The notes beneath the pieces were generated by a model that searched no databases, was not told the origin of the DNA, and worked only from the letters and a program-made list of their open reading frames with translations. Shown piece after piece: positions 24,792-34,268 of a stretch of 40,861 nucleotides of DNA. Every line of letters begins with the position of its first letter. The first letter of the stretch is position 1. The stretch comes from Dehalococcoidia bacterium (GTDB lineage: Bacteria > Chloroflexota > Dehalococcoidia > Lucifugimonadales > Lucifugimonadaceae). The DNA is taken from the NCBI GenBank assembly GCA_026421215.1, contig JAPKBN010000015.1:1-40861 (forward strand). Reading direction: 5' to 3'. A program made the translations under genes and the position numbers.

Positions 24792-25643
24792 CTAATCGCC
24801 GCGCATCGTCGGCGGGATGGCGTTAAACATTACGTCTACGGGCGCGTCCTGCCCGGTCCACAGTTTGAAACCTTCTGCGCCCTGGTAGATCAGCATTGAG
24901 AGCCCACCCGCAACCCGCGCACCGGCGTCCTCGGACGCCTCGAGAAATGGTGTGACAGGAGGCACATAGACGGCGTCGTAGCAAACGGCGTTGCCCGATA
25001 TCAACTCGGGCGGCAACGGCGACTCTTCATCCGCGGATCCACCGCGCATCCCCATCGATGTTGCATTGACAATAAGGTCAGCATACGGTGCAAAATTTGC
25101 CAGTTGATCAACGTCCAAAGAAATCGCATCGGGCCGGAACCGTGCGCGTGACATGTCCCGTGCCAACGTATGTGCCCGCTCTTCCGTCCGATTGGCGATC
25201 GCCATTTGACTCACGCCGGCTTCTCGAAGCGCGTACACGATTCCACGTGCGGCGCCGCCAGCGCCAAGGACCAGCACCGAACTGTCCTTCGGTTCAAACC
25301 CGACCGACTCCCGAAGTCCCCGGATGAATCCGGGCGCGTCCGTGTTGTAACCCTTCAGTCGTCCGTCTGTATTTACGATGGTATTTATTGCACCGATTGT
25401 TTCCGCCGCTGAGTCCAACTCGTCTACTAGATCAAGCGCCACCTCTTTGTACGGCTGTGTAATGCAGCAGCCAAGGCAGTCGCCGGCACGCAGACCTTCG
25501 ACCGCCTGTGCGAAATCCTCCGGCTTCGTAGGCCATCCCTCGAATTTGGCATCAATCCCGAGCGCGTCCAAAGCAGCCTGCTGGAACAGCGGTGATAGCG
25601 AGTAGTGCAGTGGGTACCCGAAAATTCCAAGGCGTTTCGTCAT
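24792..25643 (-). CDS. aroE: Shikimate dehydrogenase
   Basis: A 283-residue NADP-dependent enzyme that reduces 3-dehydroshikimate to shikimate. The substrate-binding SLSP is in GYPLHYSLSP. The catalytic Lys lies in CCITQPYKEVAL, a variant of the usual NVTxPxK, and the Asp is in GYNTDAPGF. The nucleotide loop is VLGAGGAARG, followed by NRTEERA. GMRGG, YDAVYVPPVTPF and GLSMLIYQGAEGFKLWTG match the C-terminal family blocks. The ATG overlaps the yqgF stop (ATGA) and has GGAG six bases upstream, so the two are coupled. The other shikimate genes of the window lie 7 kb away in their own operon. Confidence 0.95.
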   Translation of the reverse strand: MTKRLGIFGYPLHYSLSPLFQQAALDALGIDAKFEGWPTKPEDFAQAVEGLRAGDCLGCCITQPYKEVALDLVDELDSAAETIGAINTIVNTDGRLKGYNTDAPGFIRGLRESVGFEPKDSSVLVLGAGGAARGIVYALREAGVSQMAIANRTEERAHTLARDMSRARFRPDAISLDVDQLANFAPYADLIVNATSMGMRGGSADEESPLPPELISGNAVCYDAVYVPPVTPFLEASEDAGARVAGGLSMLIYQGAEGFKLWTGQDAPVDVMFNAIPPTMRGD

Positions 25644-26074
25644 TTAGAACTCCGATCGGTTCGATTTGCCCTGGCCAACAGGAAACTTTCCAGGATGATC
25701 ACCGCCGCCATCGAGTCCAGCCGGGCCCTATGACGACTCGGCTCGTAACCGGCCGCTCGAAGCCGACTTTCTGCTTCCGTAGTGGTGAATCTTTCATCGT
25801 AGCTTTCAACAGGTATGTCGGCTGATTTTCGCAGCGCTGAAGTAAACCGACGCATCTTACGTGCCGCGGGCCCATGAGTGCCGTCCAGCGAGAGCGGCAA
25901 CCCTACGATGATCGTCTCAGCACCCTCGCGCTTTGCCAGTTCGACCACCGCCGCGATATCGTCCGACTCATTACTTCTGACAAGAGCCTCAATGGGGAGG
26001 CAGACAACACCGCGAGGGTCTGATATCGCCAACCCGATCCTCGCATCGCCTACATCCAGTGCCAGCGCACGCAT
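25640..26074 (-). CDS. yqgF: Holliday junction resolvase-like nuclease YqgF (RuvX)
   Basis: A 144-residue RNase H-fold protein. The hallmark motifs are ALDVGDARIGLAISDP at the N-terminus with the first catalytic Asp, IIVGLPLSLDGTHGP in the middle, YDERFTTTEAE with the second acidic residue, and RLDSMAAVIILESFL at the C-terminus. The family acts in processing of the pre-16S rRNA 5' end and has been proposed as a Holliday junction resolvase. The ATG at 26074 lies four bases after the alaS stop. The frame extends upstream into alaS, but those codons are not family-like. alaS-yqgF is a common bacterial gene order. Confidence 0.9.
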   Translation of the reverse strand: MRALALDVGDARIGLAISDPRGVVCLPIEALVRSNESDDIAAVVELAKREGAETIIVGLPLSLDGTHGPAARKMRRFTSALRKSADIPVESYDERFTTTEAESRLRAAGYEPSRHRARLDSMAAVIILESFLLARANRTDRSSK

Positions 26075-26078
26075 GGGG

Positions 26079-29039
26079 TTAGCCCTGATTCGCCGCAAGC
26101 AGCGTGCCGATGACGTCCGGTGCGGCATCTAAAGCATTGGTCAATAAAGAACCATCGCTCCCACCGGCTTGAGCCACGTCAGGCCGTCCACCACCACGTC
26201 CATTCATTAGCTGTCCAATTGCGTTGACAAACTCGCCGGCGTCGATGCCCTTCCCAACAAGGTCTTTGGTGACCATGGTGATCACGATCGGCTTACCTTC
26301 GAACACACTGCCAACGACAACTATTCCGCTACCAATCTGATTTCTTAGATGATCGCCAAGTTCCCGCAACCCTTTTGCGTTCACACCATCTTTGCGATTT
26401 ACAACCACTTTTATGCCGTTAATCAACTTCGCCTGTTCAGACGCGCTTGGCCCGGAACCGCCACCGCCAAGTAATGCCTCGCGCTCCAGCCGTGCCACGT
26501 TTCGACGTGCTTCGTCCAACTCGTCCAACTGTGACACGATGCGGGCATTCATCTCCAACACCGGTGTTCTGAGTTTATCTGAGATATCGGCCAGAATGCC
26601 GAACCGCTCCCACAGGTGGTCCTCGGCCCCCTTCCCGGTTAGGGCCTCAAGCCGACGCGTGCCGGATCCGATACCGGCCTCGGAGGTAATGAAGAACGCT
26701 CCCATGCCGCCCGTGTGCGCCATGTGCGTGCCGCCGCAGAGCTCGTAGCTCCACGTCCCGTCGATTTGAATGGTTCGTACGTCCGCCTCGTACTTGTCGC
26801 CAAAGAACGCCAGCGCACCGCGATCGATCGCCTCCCTGTACGACGTGTACTCGACACTGACGTCAAGGTTCTCGCGAATTTTGTCGTTCACAATGTCCTG
26901 GACCCGGCGAATTTCGTCAGGAGTCATCGATGCGACATGCGTAAAGTCGAAACGCAGCCGGTCCGGCGCGACCAGCGAACCGGTCTGCCGCACGTGTGAA
27001 CCGAGCACCTGCCTGAGAGCGGAATGGACGAGGTGCGTCGCCGTGTGGTTACGACGGATACGCTCGCGACGTTCTTCATTCACCGTGGCGGTAACAGCGT
27101 CACCGACATGTATAGTCCCGCTGCTCACCAAAGCGGAGTGCACGTTCACGTGAGAGTACGGGTTCTGTGTATCGGTAATCTCCACCTCTACCCCGTCCGA
27201 CCTCAGGCTCCCGGCATCACCCACCTGGCCACCGCGTTCCGCATAGAACGGCGTCTCGTGAAGGATGAGTTCTATCTCGTCGCCTTCGGAAGCCTCGGGG
27301 GTCGAATCCCCGTCTTTTATGATCCCGACAATCTGAGTGTCGACGGTCAAAGTCTCGTAACCGCGAAACGGCGTGTCATCTATGCCCAGTGATTCGTACA
27401 CGCGTCGTGCCGCCACATCCCCTCTGAACGCATTGCCAGAAGCACGCCCGCGTTGCCGCTGCGCCTCCATCTGATCCTTGAAACCATCACGGTCTAGGAG
27501 CAGGTCCACTTCTCCATCTCGAGCTGGTTCCGGAGCAGACTCACCCGTCGACTCCATATAGCGATCAAGCGCGTCCTCGCGCACAAGTTCCGGTGGGAAA
27601 CCGTACGTGTCGTACAGTAGGAATGCTTCTGGACCTGACACCATCGTCGTCCAGTTCAATGCCCGTTGACGCGCCATCTCATCGCCGTCGGAACCGAAGG
27701 CAGCGCCGATCAAGTCCTTAATTGCCTCGAAAGCCGCACGGCTTCCAACACTCGCAGAATCGTCGCCCTCCGGGGAATCGAATCCGTTTTCGTTCAACAA
27801 CTCCATAAGCCCGTCCGACGTTGTCCCGGCCGCAATCGCCGCATCCAGCGTCTCGGTGACCGACGCATGTGAGTCGCGGTACTCAAACATTCCGTCAAGT
27901 ACGCGCGTGCCCTGGGCGATGGCGCGGGCAAAGCTCTGCTCTTCAATATCCAACACACGGAGAATGAACAGTCGGTTGTCCTTCAACTCCGGGTACACGC
28001 CAGCCATCTGGTCCATGGCAACTTCCGCGATGCTGCCGATAAAGGGGCTCTCCATGCCCAGCGTGAGACCAAAACGCATGGCGCGCCTGATGATTCGGCG
28101 CAGCACGTAGCCGCGACCGGTATTGCCGGGAACCACACCATCACCGATCAGGAACGACGCCGAACGCGCATGCTCAGCGATCGCCCCTATTGCTCGGTCG
28201 ATCCCCGGGTCATCTCCCCACTCCCGACCAGCAATCTGTTCAACTTTTGATATGACCGGCTGAAACACATCGATGTCGTAAAGCGTGGACACGTCTTGCA
28301 GGACGGCGGCGGCACGCTCAAGTCCCATCCCGGTATCGATGTTCTTATTCGGAAGAGGCGTATCGTTGCCATCGATATCCCGGTAGAACTGGGTGAATAC
28401 GAGGTTATACACCTCAAGGAAATCGTCGTGGGTGTTCGGGCCCCAGCCGTTCTGTCGGATCGGGTCGTCCAGCGCCGGCACATCATCCATAGAGCCGCGG
28501 TAGTAGTGCAATTCGCTACACGGCCCACAGGGACCCTCGGCTCCGGCCGGTCCCCACCAGTTGTCCTCGTCGCCAAACCGGTATATCCGCTCCGGTTCCA
28601 CACCGAGATCTAGCCATCCCTGCTCCGCCTCGTCGTCGTCGTCGTAGATCGTGATGTACATGCGATCACGGTCGAATCCGAGGTGGTTCACCATCAGATC
28701 GAGCGACCACTTGCAGGCTTCCTTCTTGAAGTAGTCGCCGAAACTAAAGTTACCAAGCATCTCGAACAACGTCAGATGCGTGGCATCGCCGACTTCGTCG
28801 ATATCGGTCGTCCGGAAGCTCTTTTGCGACGTCGTGAGGCGCGGGTGAGGCGGGGTAGATTCCCCGGCGAAGTAGGCCTTGAATTGGGCCATGCCGGAGT
28901 TAGTCAGAAGCAGCGTAGGGTCGCCCGCCGGAATTAGCGATGCCGCTGGCATACGCAGGTGATCGTGCCCCTCGAAGTATTTCAAGAAGACTTCACGGAT
29001 TTCGTCCGTGGTGCGCGGCATTGAACGTGAACTTTCCAT
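26079..29039 (-). CDS. alaS: Alanine--tRNA ligase
   Basis: A 986-residue class II aminoacyl-tRNA synthetase, longer than the usual 870-890. The catalytic domain begins RTTDEIREVFLKYFEGHDH and has FTTDIDEVGDATH-type and EMLGNFSFGDYFK blocks. GYVLRRIIRRAMRFG belongs to the tRNA-recognition part. The editing domain has HTATH (HxxxH) and CGGTH (CxxxH), the zinc site that clears Ser- and Gly-tRNA(Ala). The C-Ala/DHHA1 region ends in GRGGGRPDVAQAGG. Extra length appears around GTTSDGLMELLNENGFDSPEGDDSA and neighbouring insertions in the middle. The start is the first ATG; a second lies six codons on. It leads the alaS-yqgF-aroE transcript. Confidence 0.95.
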   Translation of the reverse strand: MESSRSMPRTTDEIREVFLKYFEGHDHLRMPAASLIPAGDPTLLLTNSGMAQFKAYFAGESTPPHPRLTTSQKSFRTTDIDEVGDATHLTLFEMLGNFSFGDYFKKEACKWSLDLMVNHLGFDRDRMYITIYDDDDEAEQGWLDLGVEPERIYRFGDEDNWWGPAGAEGPCGPCSELHYYRGSMDDVPALDDPIRQNGWGPNTHDDFLEVYNLVFTQFYRDIDGNDTPLPNKNIDTGMGLERAAAVLQDVSTLYDIDVFQPVISKVEQIAGREWGDDPGIDRAIGAIAEHARSASFLIGDGVVPGNTGRGYVLRRIIRRAMRFGLTLGMESPFIGSIAEVAMDQMAGVYPELKDNRLFILRVLDIEEQSFARAIAQGTRVLDGMFEYRDSHASVTETLDAAIAAGTTSDGLMELLNENGFDSPEGDDSASVGSRAAFEAIKDLIGAAFGSDGDEMARQRALNWTTMVSGPEAFLLYDTYGFPPELVREDALDRYMESTGESAPEPARDGEVDLLLDRDGFKDQMEAQRQRGRASGNAFRGDVAARRVYESLGIDDTPFRGYETLTVDTQIVGIIKDGDSTPEASEGDEIELILHETPFYAERGGQVGDAGSLRSDGVEVEITDTQNPYSHVNVHSALVSSGTIHVGDAVTATVNEERRERIRRNHTATHLVHSALRQVLGSHVRQTGSLVAPDRLRFDFTHVASMTPDEIRRVQDIVNDKIRENLDVSVEYTSYREAIDRGALAFFGDKYEADVRTIQIDGTWSYELCGGTHMAHTGGMGAFFITSEAGIGSGTRRLEALTGKGAEDHLWERFGILADISDKLRTPVLEMNARIVSQLDELDEARRNVARLEREALLGGGGSGPSASEQAKLINGIKVVVNRKDGVNAKGLRELGDHLRNQIGSGIVVVGSVFEGKPIVITMVTKDLVGKGIDAGEFVNAIGQLMNGRGGGRPDVAQAGGSDGSLLTNALDAAPDVIGTLLAANQG

Positions 29040-29097
29040 GTTTAAAGGCTAGCGCTCGGCCTCCGGGCGGTCCAGTTATAGGGGTTGTGTCCGTGCT

Positions 29098-29145
29098 CTT
29101 TCGCCTTCGGGTTATCAACCGGGCATAATCCGTACGTGGCGAAAG
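29098..29145. terminator. 8-bp inverted repeat between mscS and alaS
   Basis: CTTTCGCC (29098-29105) pairs with GGCGAAAG (29138-29145), with a small GGTT/AACC stem inside the 32-base loop. It follows the MscS gene and precedes alaS on the minus strand. It could be a terminator or an alaS leader structure. I see no T-box consensus. Confidence 0.35.
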
Positions 29146-29193
29146 CCTTACATTCTATGCTGGAGAGGCGAGTTCACCGACGTCCTGCCTGAC

Positions 29194-30741
29194 TTAGCCC
29201 TCGCCATCGTCCTCATCAACCTCTCCGGGGTCCACTTTCCTGCGCCGGGTAGCCTGTTGACGCGCCATCCGGTCAAGCTCGGCCATGCGCTCCGATGAAC
29301 GAGGATTCGATCGATGTTCTTCGTCATCTTCGTTGCTCAAGAACGCCGGACGCGATCGGTGCCTGATCTGCCGCGATATGTCGTCCAGCTCCGTCAGCCG
29401 CCCAAGCGAACGCGGATTGGGGCGACTGCGTCGCTCCGACTCTGCATTTAGCGCCGACTCCCGAAGCGCATCTCGTCGGGCGTCTTCCGGCATGTCAAGT
29501 TCGTTCAACATTTCGACTTGTGTGTTGACGTCTTCCGAGCCCTGGTTGCCCTTAGATGGATGCGCGCCTACACCCCAGTAAATTGTCTGATGCGGGAACG
29601 GTATCTCGATGCCTTCTTCGTCGAACCGGTCCTTGATGCGCTTGCGCAGCTCGCCCGCTATCTCCCACTGAGTCAGCGGACGGCAAACGCCAAGCATCTT
29701 GATCGTGATTTGCGAATCGTCGAAAGAGTCCAAGCGCAAAACCTGTGGCGGGTCGATGATCTTCTCCGCCCAATAGTCCTCTCCTGAAAGCTCCATCCCG
29801 ATATCGTTCAGGATCTCGAAGACATGATCCATGTTCTCTTTGTAAGCAACGCCCACGTTCAAATTGATTCGGGACCAGAACTTCGTGTAGTTGGAGGCGA
29901 CGCTGATCTCGCCGTTCGGCACTACGTGGACCTTTCCATCCAGGTCCCGTAGTACCGTGCGTCGCAGATTGATAGCCTCCACGGAGCCGGCAATACCGGC
30001 GATCGATACAACGTCTCCAGTACGGTACTGGTTTTCAGCCACGATGAAGAATCCGGCGATCATGTCTTTGACCATCGACTGCGCACCAAATCCGACAGCA
30101 ATACCGGCAATGCCGAATCCGGCGATCATTGGTCCGATGGGCACGCCGATCTCGGAAAGCACGGAGAAGATAGCGATGGCCCAGACCAGAATCGCCAGCG
30201 CGTATGTGATGACTCCAGAGAGCGTAGCCGCCCGAAGTTCCTGAGCGCGATTACTGGAGGAGTTGGGAAGTCCAGGATCCTCACCCTCGGTCAACACCAG
30301 TTGCCCCATAGCGACCGGCACCATCCGCTTCAATAGTCTGATGCCGACGTACGCGGCCGCCCATATCACCAAGACCGGAATGATATGTGGCCTGATGTCG
30401 TCGCCGAGCGACAGGAATCCATCGCCGATCGCGTCCCATATCGGTGAGACGTTCTGATCCAGAATCGACGCAATCCAGAGACCAAACGGAATTCCGACAA
30501 TGATCAACAACATCGGGCCTTCAGAAAGGAACAAAACGAACGAACGCACACGGTCGTTCACGTGTCCCATGCCCTGATCTTCAAGGGCGGACGCGCCAGT
30601 CTGGAGAAGACGATGCAAGTAGATGCGAAGTACGAACCATACGACGATGGCCGCAAGCGCGATCAACCCGGCCCAGATGCCCTCATCGGCCACCCATGCC
30701 AGGAACGATCCATCAGATGGGTTCCCAAACAGTTCTCGCAT
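29194..30741 (-). CDS. Mechanosensitive ion channel, MscS family
   Basis: A 515-residue membrane protein with about five hydrophobic segments before the pore. The pore-lining helix and β-domain are clear: PMIAGFGIAGIAVGFGAQSMVKDMIAGFFIVAENQYRTGD, then HVVPNGEI and IEIPFPHQTIYWG. Such channels open under membrane tension to release osmolytes. After about residue 385 there is a 130-residue hydrophilic, Arg/Glu/Asp-rich tail not present in minimal MscS. It contains two imperfect copies of a 19-residue unit (RPNPRSLGRLTELDDISRQ at about 440 and RSNPRSSERMAELDRMARQ at about 477). The tail ends in an acidic patch. The start ATG fits a short periplasmic N-terminus. Confidence 0.9.
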   Translation of the reverse strand: MRELFGNPSDGSFLAWVADEGIWAGLIALAAIVVWFVLRIYLHRLLQTGASALEDQGMGHVNDRVRSFVLFLSEGPMLLIIVGIPFGLWIASILDQNVSPIWDAIGDGFLSLGDDIRPHIIPVLVIWAAAYVGIRLLKRMVPVAMGQLVLTEGEDPGLPNSSSNRAQELRAATLSGVITYALAILVWAIAIFSVLSEIGVPIGPMIAGFGIAGIAVGFGAQSMVKDMIAGFFIVAENQYRTGDVVSIAGIAGSVEAINLRRTVLRDLDGKVHVVPNGEISVASNYTKFWSRINLNVGVAYKENMDHVFEILNDIGMELSGEDYWAEKIIDPPQVLRLDSFDDSQITIKMLGVCRPLTQWEIAGELRKRIKDRFDEEGIEIPFPHQTIYWGVGAHPSKGNQGSEDVNTQVEMLNELDMPEDARRDALRESALNAESERRSRPNPRSLGRLTELDDISRQIRHRSRPAFLSNEDDEEHRSNPRSSERMAELDRMARQQATRRRKVDPGEVDEDDGEG

Positions 30742-31047
30742 ACCAAAGATTATATGGTCGTACGCGCCGTCAAACCTACCGTGTTGGCATGACGATTAGG
30801 TATGAACTGGGAAAAAGGAAGTGATTCCGACAGCGCGGAGTGGTTGCGTCATGTCGCTACTGGCCCTCACCAGGTCGGGAAAAGGCACAAGGAGAGAGGT
30901 GTGCCGCTCAGAGAGCCGGGGATGTCAGCGCGTTATCGAACGAATCCGGTCCTTCGAGATTCTCAGGACACTACCGCGGATGGAGCAAACTTAGCTTTTA
31001 CGATAGCGTCTGCGAAAACGCGAGCGAACATAACCGCCCAGCCGGGC
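30742..31047. other. Gap of about 306 bases, no supported gene
   Basis: Nothing recognisable. One open frame on the plus strand crosses it and then overlaps the 3' end of the zinc-ribbon gene on the other strand. It has no ribosome site and no recognisable protein features. Divergence from MscS means its promoter is probably at the left edge. Confidence 0.4.
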
Positions 31048-31479
31048 TTAGCGGAAGATGTTTTTGATCTTCTGGATGATCCCGCCACCTCCACCATCAC
31101 GCCAGCGATCAAAACTAGCCTCGGCGGAACTAGCTCGGGATAAACGTGACTTCCGTTCCTTCATGTAGTCGCGGATGTGCTTCTCTTCTCCCTTATCAAT
31201 CCAGTAGCCTTCTTCGTCCGGGCACCGTTCGATCTCAAGCGGCCACCCGCGGTACCTGAATCGCAGCATATTCTTGCCGCAATGTGGGCAGGCGTGATCG
31301 ACCTCTTGATCGCCAAAATGGATCGTGCCCTTCGGAATATCGTGATCAAAGACCTGATCTTCTAGCTCACCGAGCTCGTGGTGGTCTAGGAACTCGCCAT
31401 CACATTCTGGACAGCGATCTACCTCCAGGCCGCGGAGTTTGGCGTGCTGGAGCTCGGTTCCTTCTACGGGACACAACAA
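31048..31479 (-). CDS. TFIIB-type zinc-ribbon protein (zf-TFIIB domain)
   Basis: About 143 residues. Two zinc-ribbon-like units are seen: CPVEGTELQHAKLRGLEVDRCPECDGEFLD at the N-terminus, the signature of zf-TFIIB proteins, and CPHCGKNMLRFRYRGWPLEIERCPDEEGYWID in the middle, where the last Cys pair is incomplete. The C-terminus is basic (KERKSRLSR), followed by a Gly run and IIQKIKNIFR. Function is unknown for this family; a nucleic-acid or metal role is assumed. Starts are all TTG. The one at 31479 has GAGG about eight bases ahead and is chosen over the TTG at 31494, which has none. Confidence 0.75.
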   Translation of the reverse strand: MLCPVEGTELQHAKLRGLEVDRCPECDGEFLDHHELGELEDQVFDHDIPKGTIHFGDQEVDHACPHCGKNMLRFRYRGWPLEIERCPDEEGYWIDKGEEKHIRDYMKERKSRLSRASSAEASFDRWRDGGGGGIIQKIKNIFR

Positions 31480-31550
31480 AGGAAATATCCTCAAGTCTGG
31501 GGATGGCGAATCTCAAACCTATAATACGGCCGCGATTGTTAATTGAGATT

Positions 31551-31576
31551 CCAGCGTCCCTAATTACGGACGCTGG
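31551..31576. terminator. 9-bp perfect hairpin after the SDR gene
   Basis: CCAGCGTCC (31551-31559) pairs with GGACGCTGG (31568-31576) across an 8-base AT-rich loop. It lies between the SDR stop and the zinc-ribbon start on the same strand. There is no T-run. The AGCGTCC core is shared with the stem at 7950-7984. Confidence 0.5.
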
Positions 31577-31667
31577 CGCTCATATGAATGGAGCCAGGAT
31601 TGGTGTCTACGAAAATCTTGGCAGGGTTCGAAACTGCGTCGGGTTGATTGGTGTCGGTGGGAGGGGG

Positions 31668-32423
31668 TTAACCTCGGCCGATGAAGGGCATTTTCGTTGC
31701 CATGATTGTCATGAATTGGATGTTGGTGTCGAGGGGTAGGTTTGCGATAAACAGAACCTGCTGGCCGACGTAGTTGACGTCGAAGGTGGGTTCTGGGGCC
31801 AGTTCCATGTTCGCCTGCATGGTTCCGCCTCCCATTCGTTGCGTCATGGGTGTGGCTGCGTTTCCGATGTCGATCTGGGAGCAGGCGATGTCGTATTTGC
31901 GTCCGTCGAGGGAGGTCGAACGGGTGAGTCCTGTCACGCCGTGTTTGGTTGCCGAGTACGGGGCGGAGCCTGGTCGGGGGACGTGGGCTGAGATGGAGCC
32001 GTTGTTAATGATCCGACCGCCCATGGGATCCTGATCCTTCATGATGAGCATGGCTTCCCTTGTGCATAGGAACGTGCCTGTGAGGTTGATGTCGACGACG
32101 GACTGCCACTGTTCGGGTGTGATTTGTTCTAGTGACGGGGCGCCTGCGCCGATTCCTGCGTTGTTGAAGAGCACGTCGAGTCTGCCGAACGACTCCATAG
32201 TTTTCTTGAATACGTTGGCAACGGCGTCTGCTTTTCCGGCGTCGGCTGAAATGGATAGAGCGTTTCCGGCGTTGTTTCCAGCTAAGGCTGCTGTTTCTTC
32301 GAGCGCTTCAGTTCTTCGTCCCACGAGCGTAACTTTGTAGCCATCGTCGAGTAATGCCAGCGCTGCGCTTCTCCCAACACCGCTGCCTGCCCCTGTGATT
32401 ACGGCGACCCTATCGTTTGCCAT
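31668..32423 (-). CDS. Short-chain dehydrogenase/reductase (SDR)
   Basis: A 251-residue classical SDR, an NAD(P)-dependent alcohol/ketone oxidoreductase. The cofactor loop is TGAGSGVG (10-17), NNAG is at 87-90, and the catalytic residues are S143, Y156 and K160 (YSATK). VGRR after strand 2 suggests NADP preference. The C-terminal region around [19 protein letters not shown] ends in MPFIGRG. The ATG has GGAGG eight bases upstream. The coding strand here looks unusually poor in G, so the plus strand reads G/T-rich compared with flanking minus-strand genes. This may reflect a different origin. Substrate is unknown. Confidence 0.9.
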   Translation of the reverse strand: MANDRVAVITGAGSGVGRSAALALLDDGYKVTLVGRRTEALEETAALAGNNAGNALSISADAGKADAVANVFKKTMESFGRLDVLFNNAGIGAGAPSLEQITPEQWQSVVDINLTGTFLCTREAMLIMKDQDPMGGRIINNGSISAHVPRPGSAPYSATKHGVTGLTRSTSLDGRKYDIACSQIDIGNAATPMTQRMGGGTMQANMELAPEPTFDVNYVGQQVLFIANLPLDTNIQFMTIMATKMPFIGRG

Positions 32424-32535
32424 TCAATTTCCTCCGTTGACATTGAATTAATTGACGGCATGTTACTTGAGCAACGTCGTTCGAGAGGACTCTGAGAAGG
32501 CGATGCAACGAGTTGCCGCGCAGCACTCACTACAC

Positions 32536-34221
32536 TCAAATACCCGGCCCGGCCATCTCCCGTTGCATCTGCCCCAGTCCCATCGGCCCTAGATCCAGTG
32601 CACGGTTGTGCCACGCCTTTAGATCGAACCCGGCACCGGCCTTCGCCTTCGCCTGCTCACGTGCATCAAGCCAGTAACGCTCGCCCACCTTGTAGCTGAT
32701 CGCCTGTCCCGGCATCCCGAGGTAGCGGTCGATCTCGCTGACCATGAATTCGGGACCGAACGGCGAAGTCGGCTGCATAAAGGCCAGCGCTAGGTCCGGC
32801 GTCCACACCTCTCCCGGGTGGAAATCGGAGTCGTTCGGTATCCGCAACCCCAGGTGCATACCGATATCGACGACCACACGCTGAGATCGGAACAGTTGCG
32901 ACCCAAGCATCCCCAGGTAGTAGTCCGGATTGTCGAGATACCCCAGCTCACCCATGAGCCTTTCCGCGTACAGTCCCCAGCCCTCGACGTACCCAGATGT
33001 GCCCGCCGCCAGTTTCTGGAATCGGGAAAGCTGATCGCCCAGGCTTATCGTCGTTGCGATCTGGAAGTGATGTCCCGGAACACCCTCGTGGTAGACGATC
33101 GATACTTCGCCCCAAAGTGGGAATCGATCCTTACCTTCCGGCACCGGATACCATGTACGGCCCGGGCGGGAGAAGTCTTCTGACGGCCCGGTGTAGTACA
33201 TCGCCAGTGCGCCGCCCGGAGGGGCGATCATCACCTCGACGTTCTTGACCGGATCGGCGATGTCGAAGTGTGTGCCATCCAGTTCTTCGATCGTCCGATT
33301 CTGGAGTTCTTGCATCCACACTTTGAAGGCTTCGACGCCTTCGATGGAGCGCTCCGGGTCCTCGTCCAGCAGCTTCTTCGCATCAAGGAAATTACCGCCC
33401 GGGAGGATTTTCTCTGAGGTAATCGCCATCTCGGATTCGGCCCAGCGCACCTGCTCCCATCCCCACGCATACGTCTCCTCGAAGTCGATCTGTGCCCCCA
33501 GATACGACCGGGCCTTCAACTCATATCGCTCACGACCGACGCCGTCCCGGTCCGGCGTGGCATTGATGTGATCTTCGGCCAGGAAAGTCCCAAATTTAGC
33601 GAACGCAGCGGAAGCGTCCACCGCTGAATTGGCGAGCCGTTCACGTAGCGCACCGTCGCTCAGCCCAGACGCGTCGTAGGCTGTGACAAGGCCATCAAAG
33701 AACGACGGACTTCCCTTCTGTCCGCTGTAGACCTTCGCTTGCTCAATCACCCCGATCACCTGTCGGCGTGTGGTCGTCTGCCCCCGCCCAACCCCCTCTG
33801 CGAGCGTCTCCTGATAGCTGCTGAGCGCATCCGGCACCCGTGCCATACGGGCGGCGATGTTGTCCCAGTCTTCCTTCTTATCACGGGCCATCAGGTCGAA
33901 AATTTGACGGGCGCTCTGGAAGGGGCTGTGCAGAATATTCATGCCCCTGTACTGCTCACCGGATTCGTACGCCTCAAGTCCGATCTCGATCTCTTCCGCC
34001 ATCACATCTCGGGCGAGCCGGTCTCGGTCGTTCTCCGGCTCCGCCACTTTCAACTCCGCTAGAGTCGAACGGTCAAGCTCCGATTGAGCCGCGACCCCGT
34101 CCGGTGAATTGTCCGGCATCTCGGTCTCGTGTCCGGGCACGCCGAAGTATGTGGCAACGATCGGCTGCATCTCGGCGATCCGATCGATGTAATCGTCAGC
34201 AATATCAAAGATTCGGGACAA
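32536..34221 (-). CDS. DUF885 family protein (putative metallopeptidase-like)
   Basis: A 561-residue DUF885 protein. The key motif is HEGVPGHH (H378, E379, H384, H385), a zinc-peptidase-like site, with a downstream Glu in YVEGWGLYAERLM that would complete the metal ligands. PPGGALAMYYTGPSEDF and GEVSIVYHEG are also typical. The C-terminus has PGQAISYKVGERYWLDAREQAK, conserved in the family. No signal peptide is seen, so it is probably cytoplasmic, unlike many secreted relatives. The start is TTG with GGGAGAG just upstream. It is followed by an SDR on the same strand and preceded by an M20 amidohydrolase, so a peptide or amide degradation cluster is possible. Confidence 0.85.
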   Translation of the reverse strand: MSRIFDIADDYIDRIAEMQPIVATYFGVPGHETEMPDNSPDGVAAQSELDRSTLAELKVAEPENDRDRLARDVMAEEIEIGLEAYESGEQYRGMNILHSPFQSARQIFDLMARDKKEDWDNIAARMARVPDALSSYQETLAEGVGRGQTTTRRQVIGVIEQAKVYSGQKGSPSFFDGLVTAYDASGLSDGALRERLANSAVDASAAFAKFGTFLAEDHINATPDRDGVGRERYELKARSYLGAQIDFEETYAWGWEQVRWAESEMAITSEKILPGGNFLDAKKLLDEDPERSIEGVEAFKVWMQELQNRTIEELDGTHFDIADPVKNVEVMIAPPGGALAMYYTGPSEDFSRPGRTWYPVPEGKDRFPLWGEVSIVYHEGVPGHHFQIATTISLGDQLSRFQKLAAGTSGYVEGWGLYAERLMGELGYLDNPDYYLGMLGSQLFRSQRVVVDIGMHLGLRIPNDSDFHPGEVWTPDLALAFMQPTSPFGPEFMVSEIDRYLGMPGQAISYKVGERYWLDAREQAKAKAGAGFDLKAWHNRALDLGPMGLGQMQREMAGPGI

Positions 34222-34268
34222 GGTTCTCTCCCATATTACGCAGGATCAGGGGACGGGAATTGAGGAAG

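Noticed and set aside
29040-29193. T-box leader ahead of alaS
   Set aside because: No T-box sequence or terminator/antiterminator pair is present on the minus strand.
30802-31143. Plus-strand open frame of 113 codons
   Set aside because: Overlaps the zinc-ribbon gene antisense, has no ribosome site and no protein-like features.
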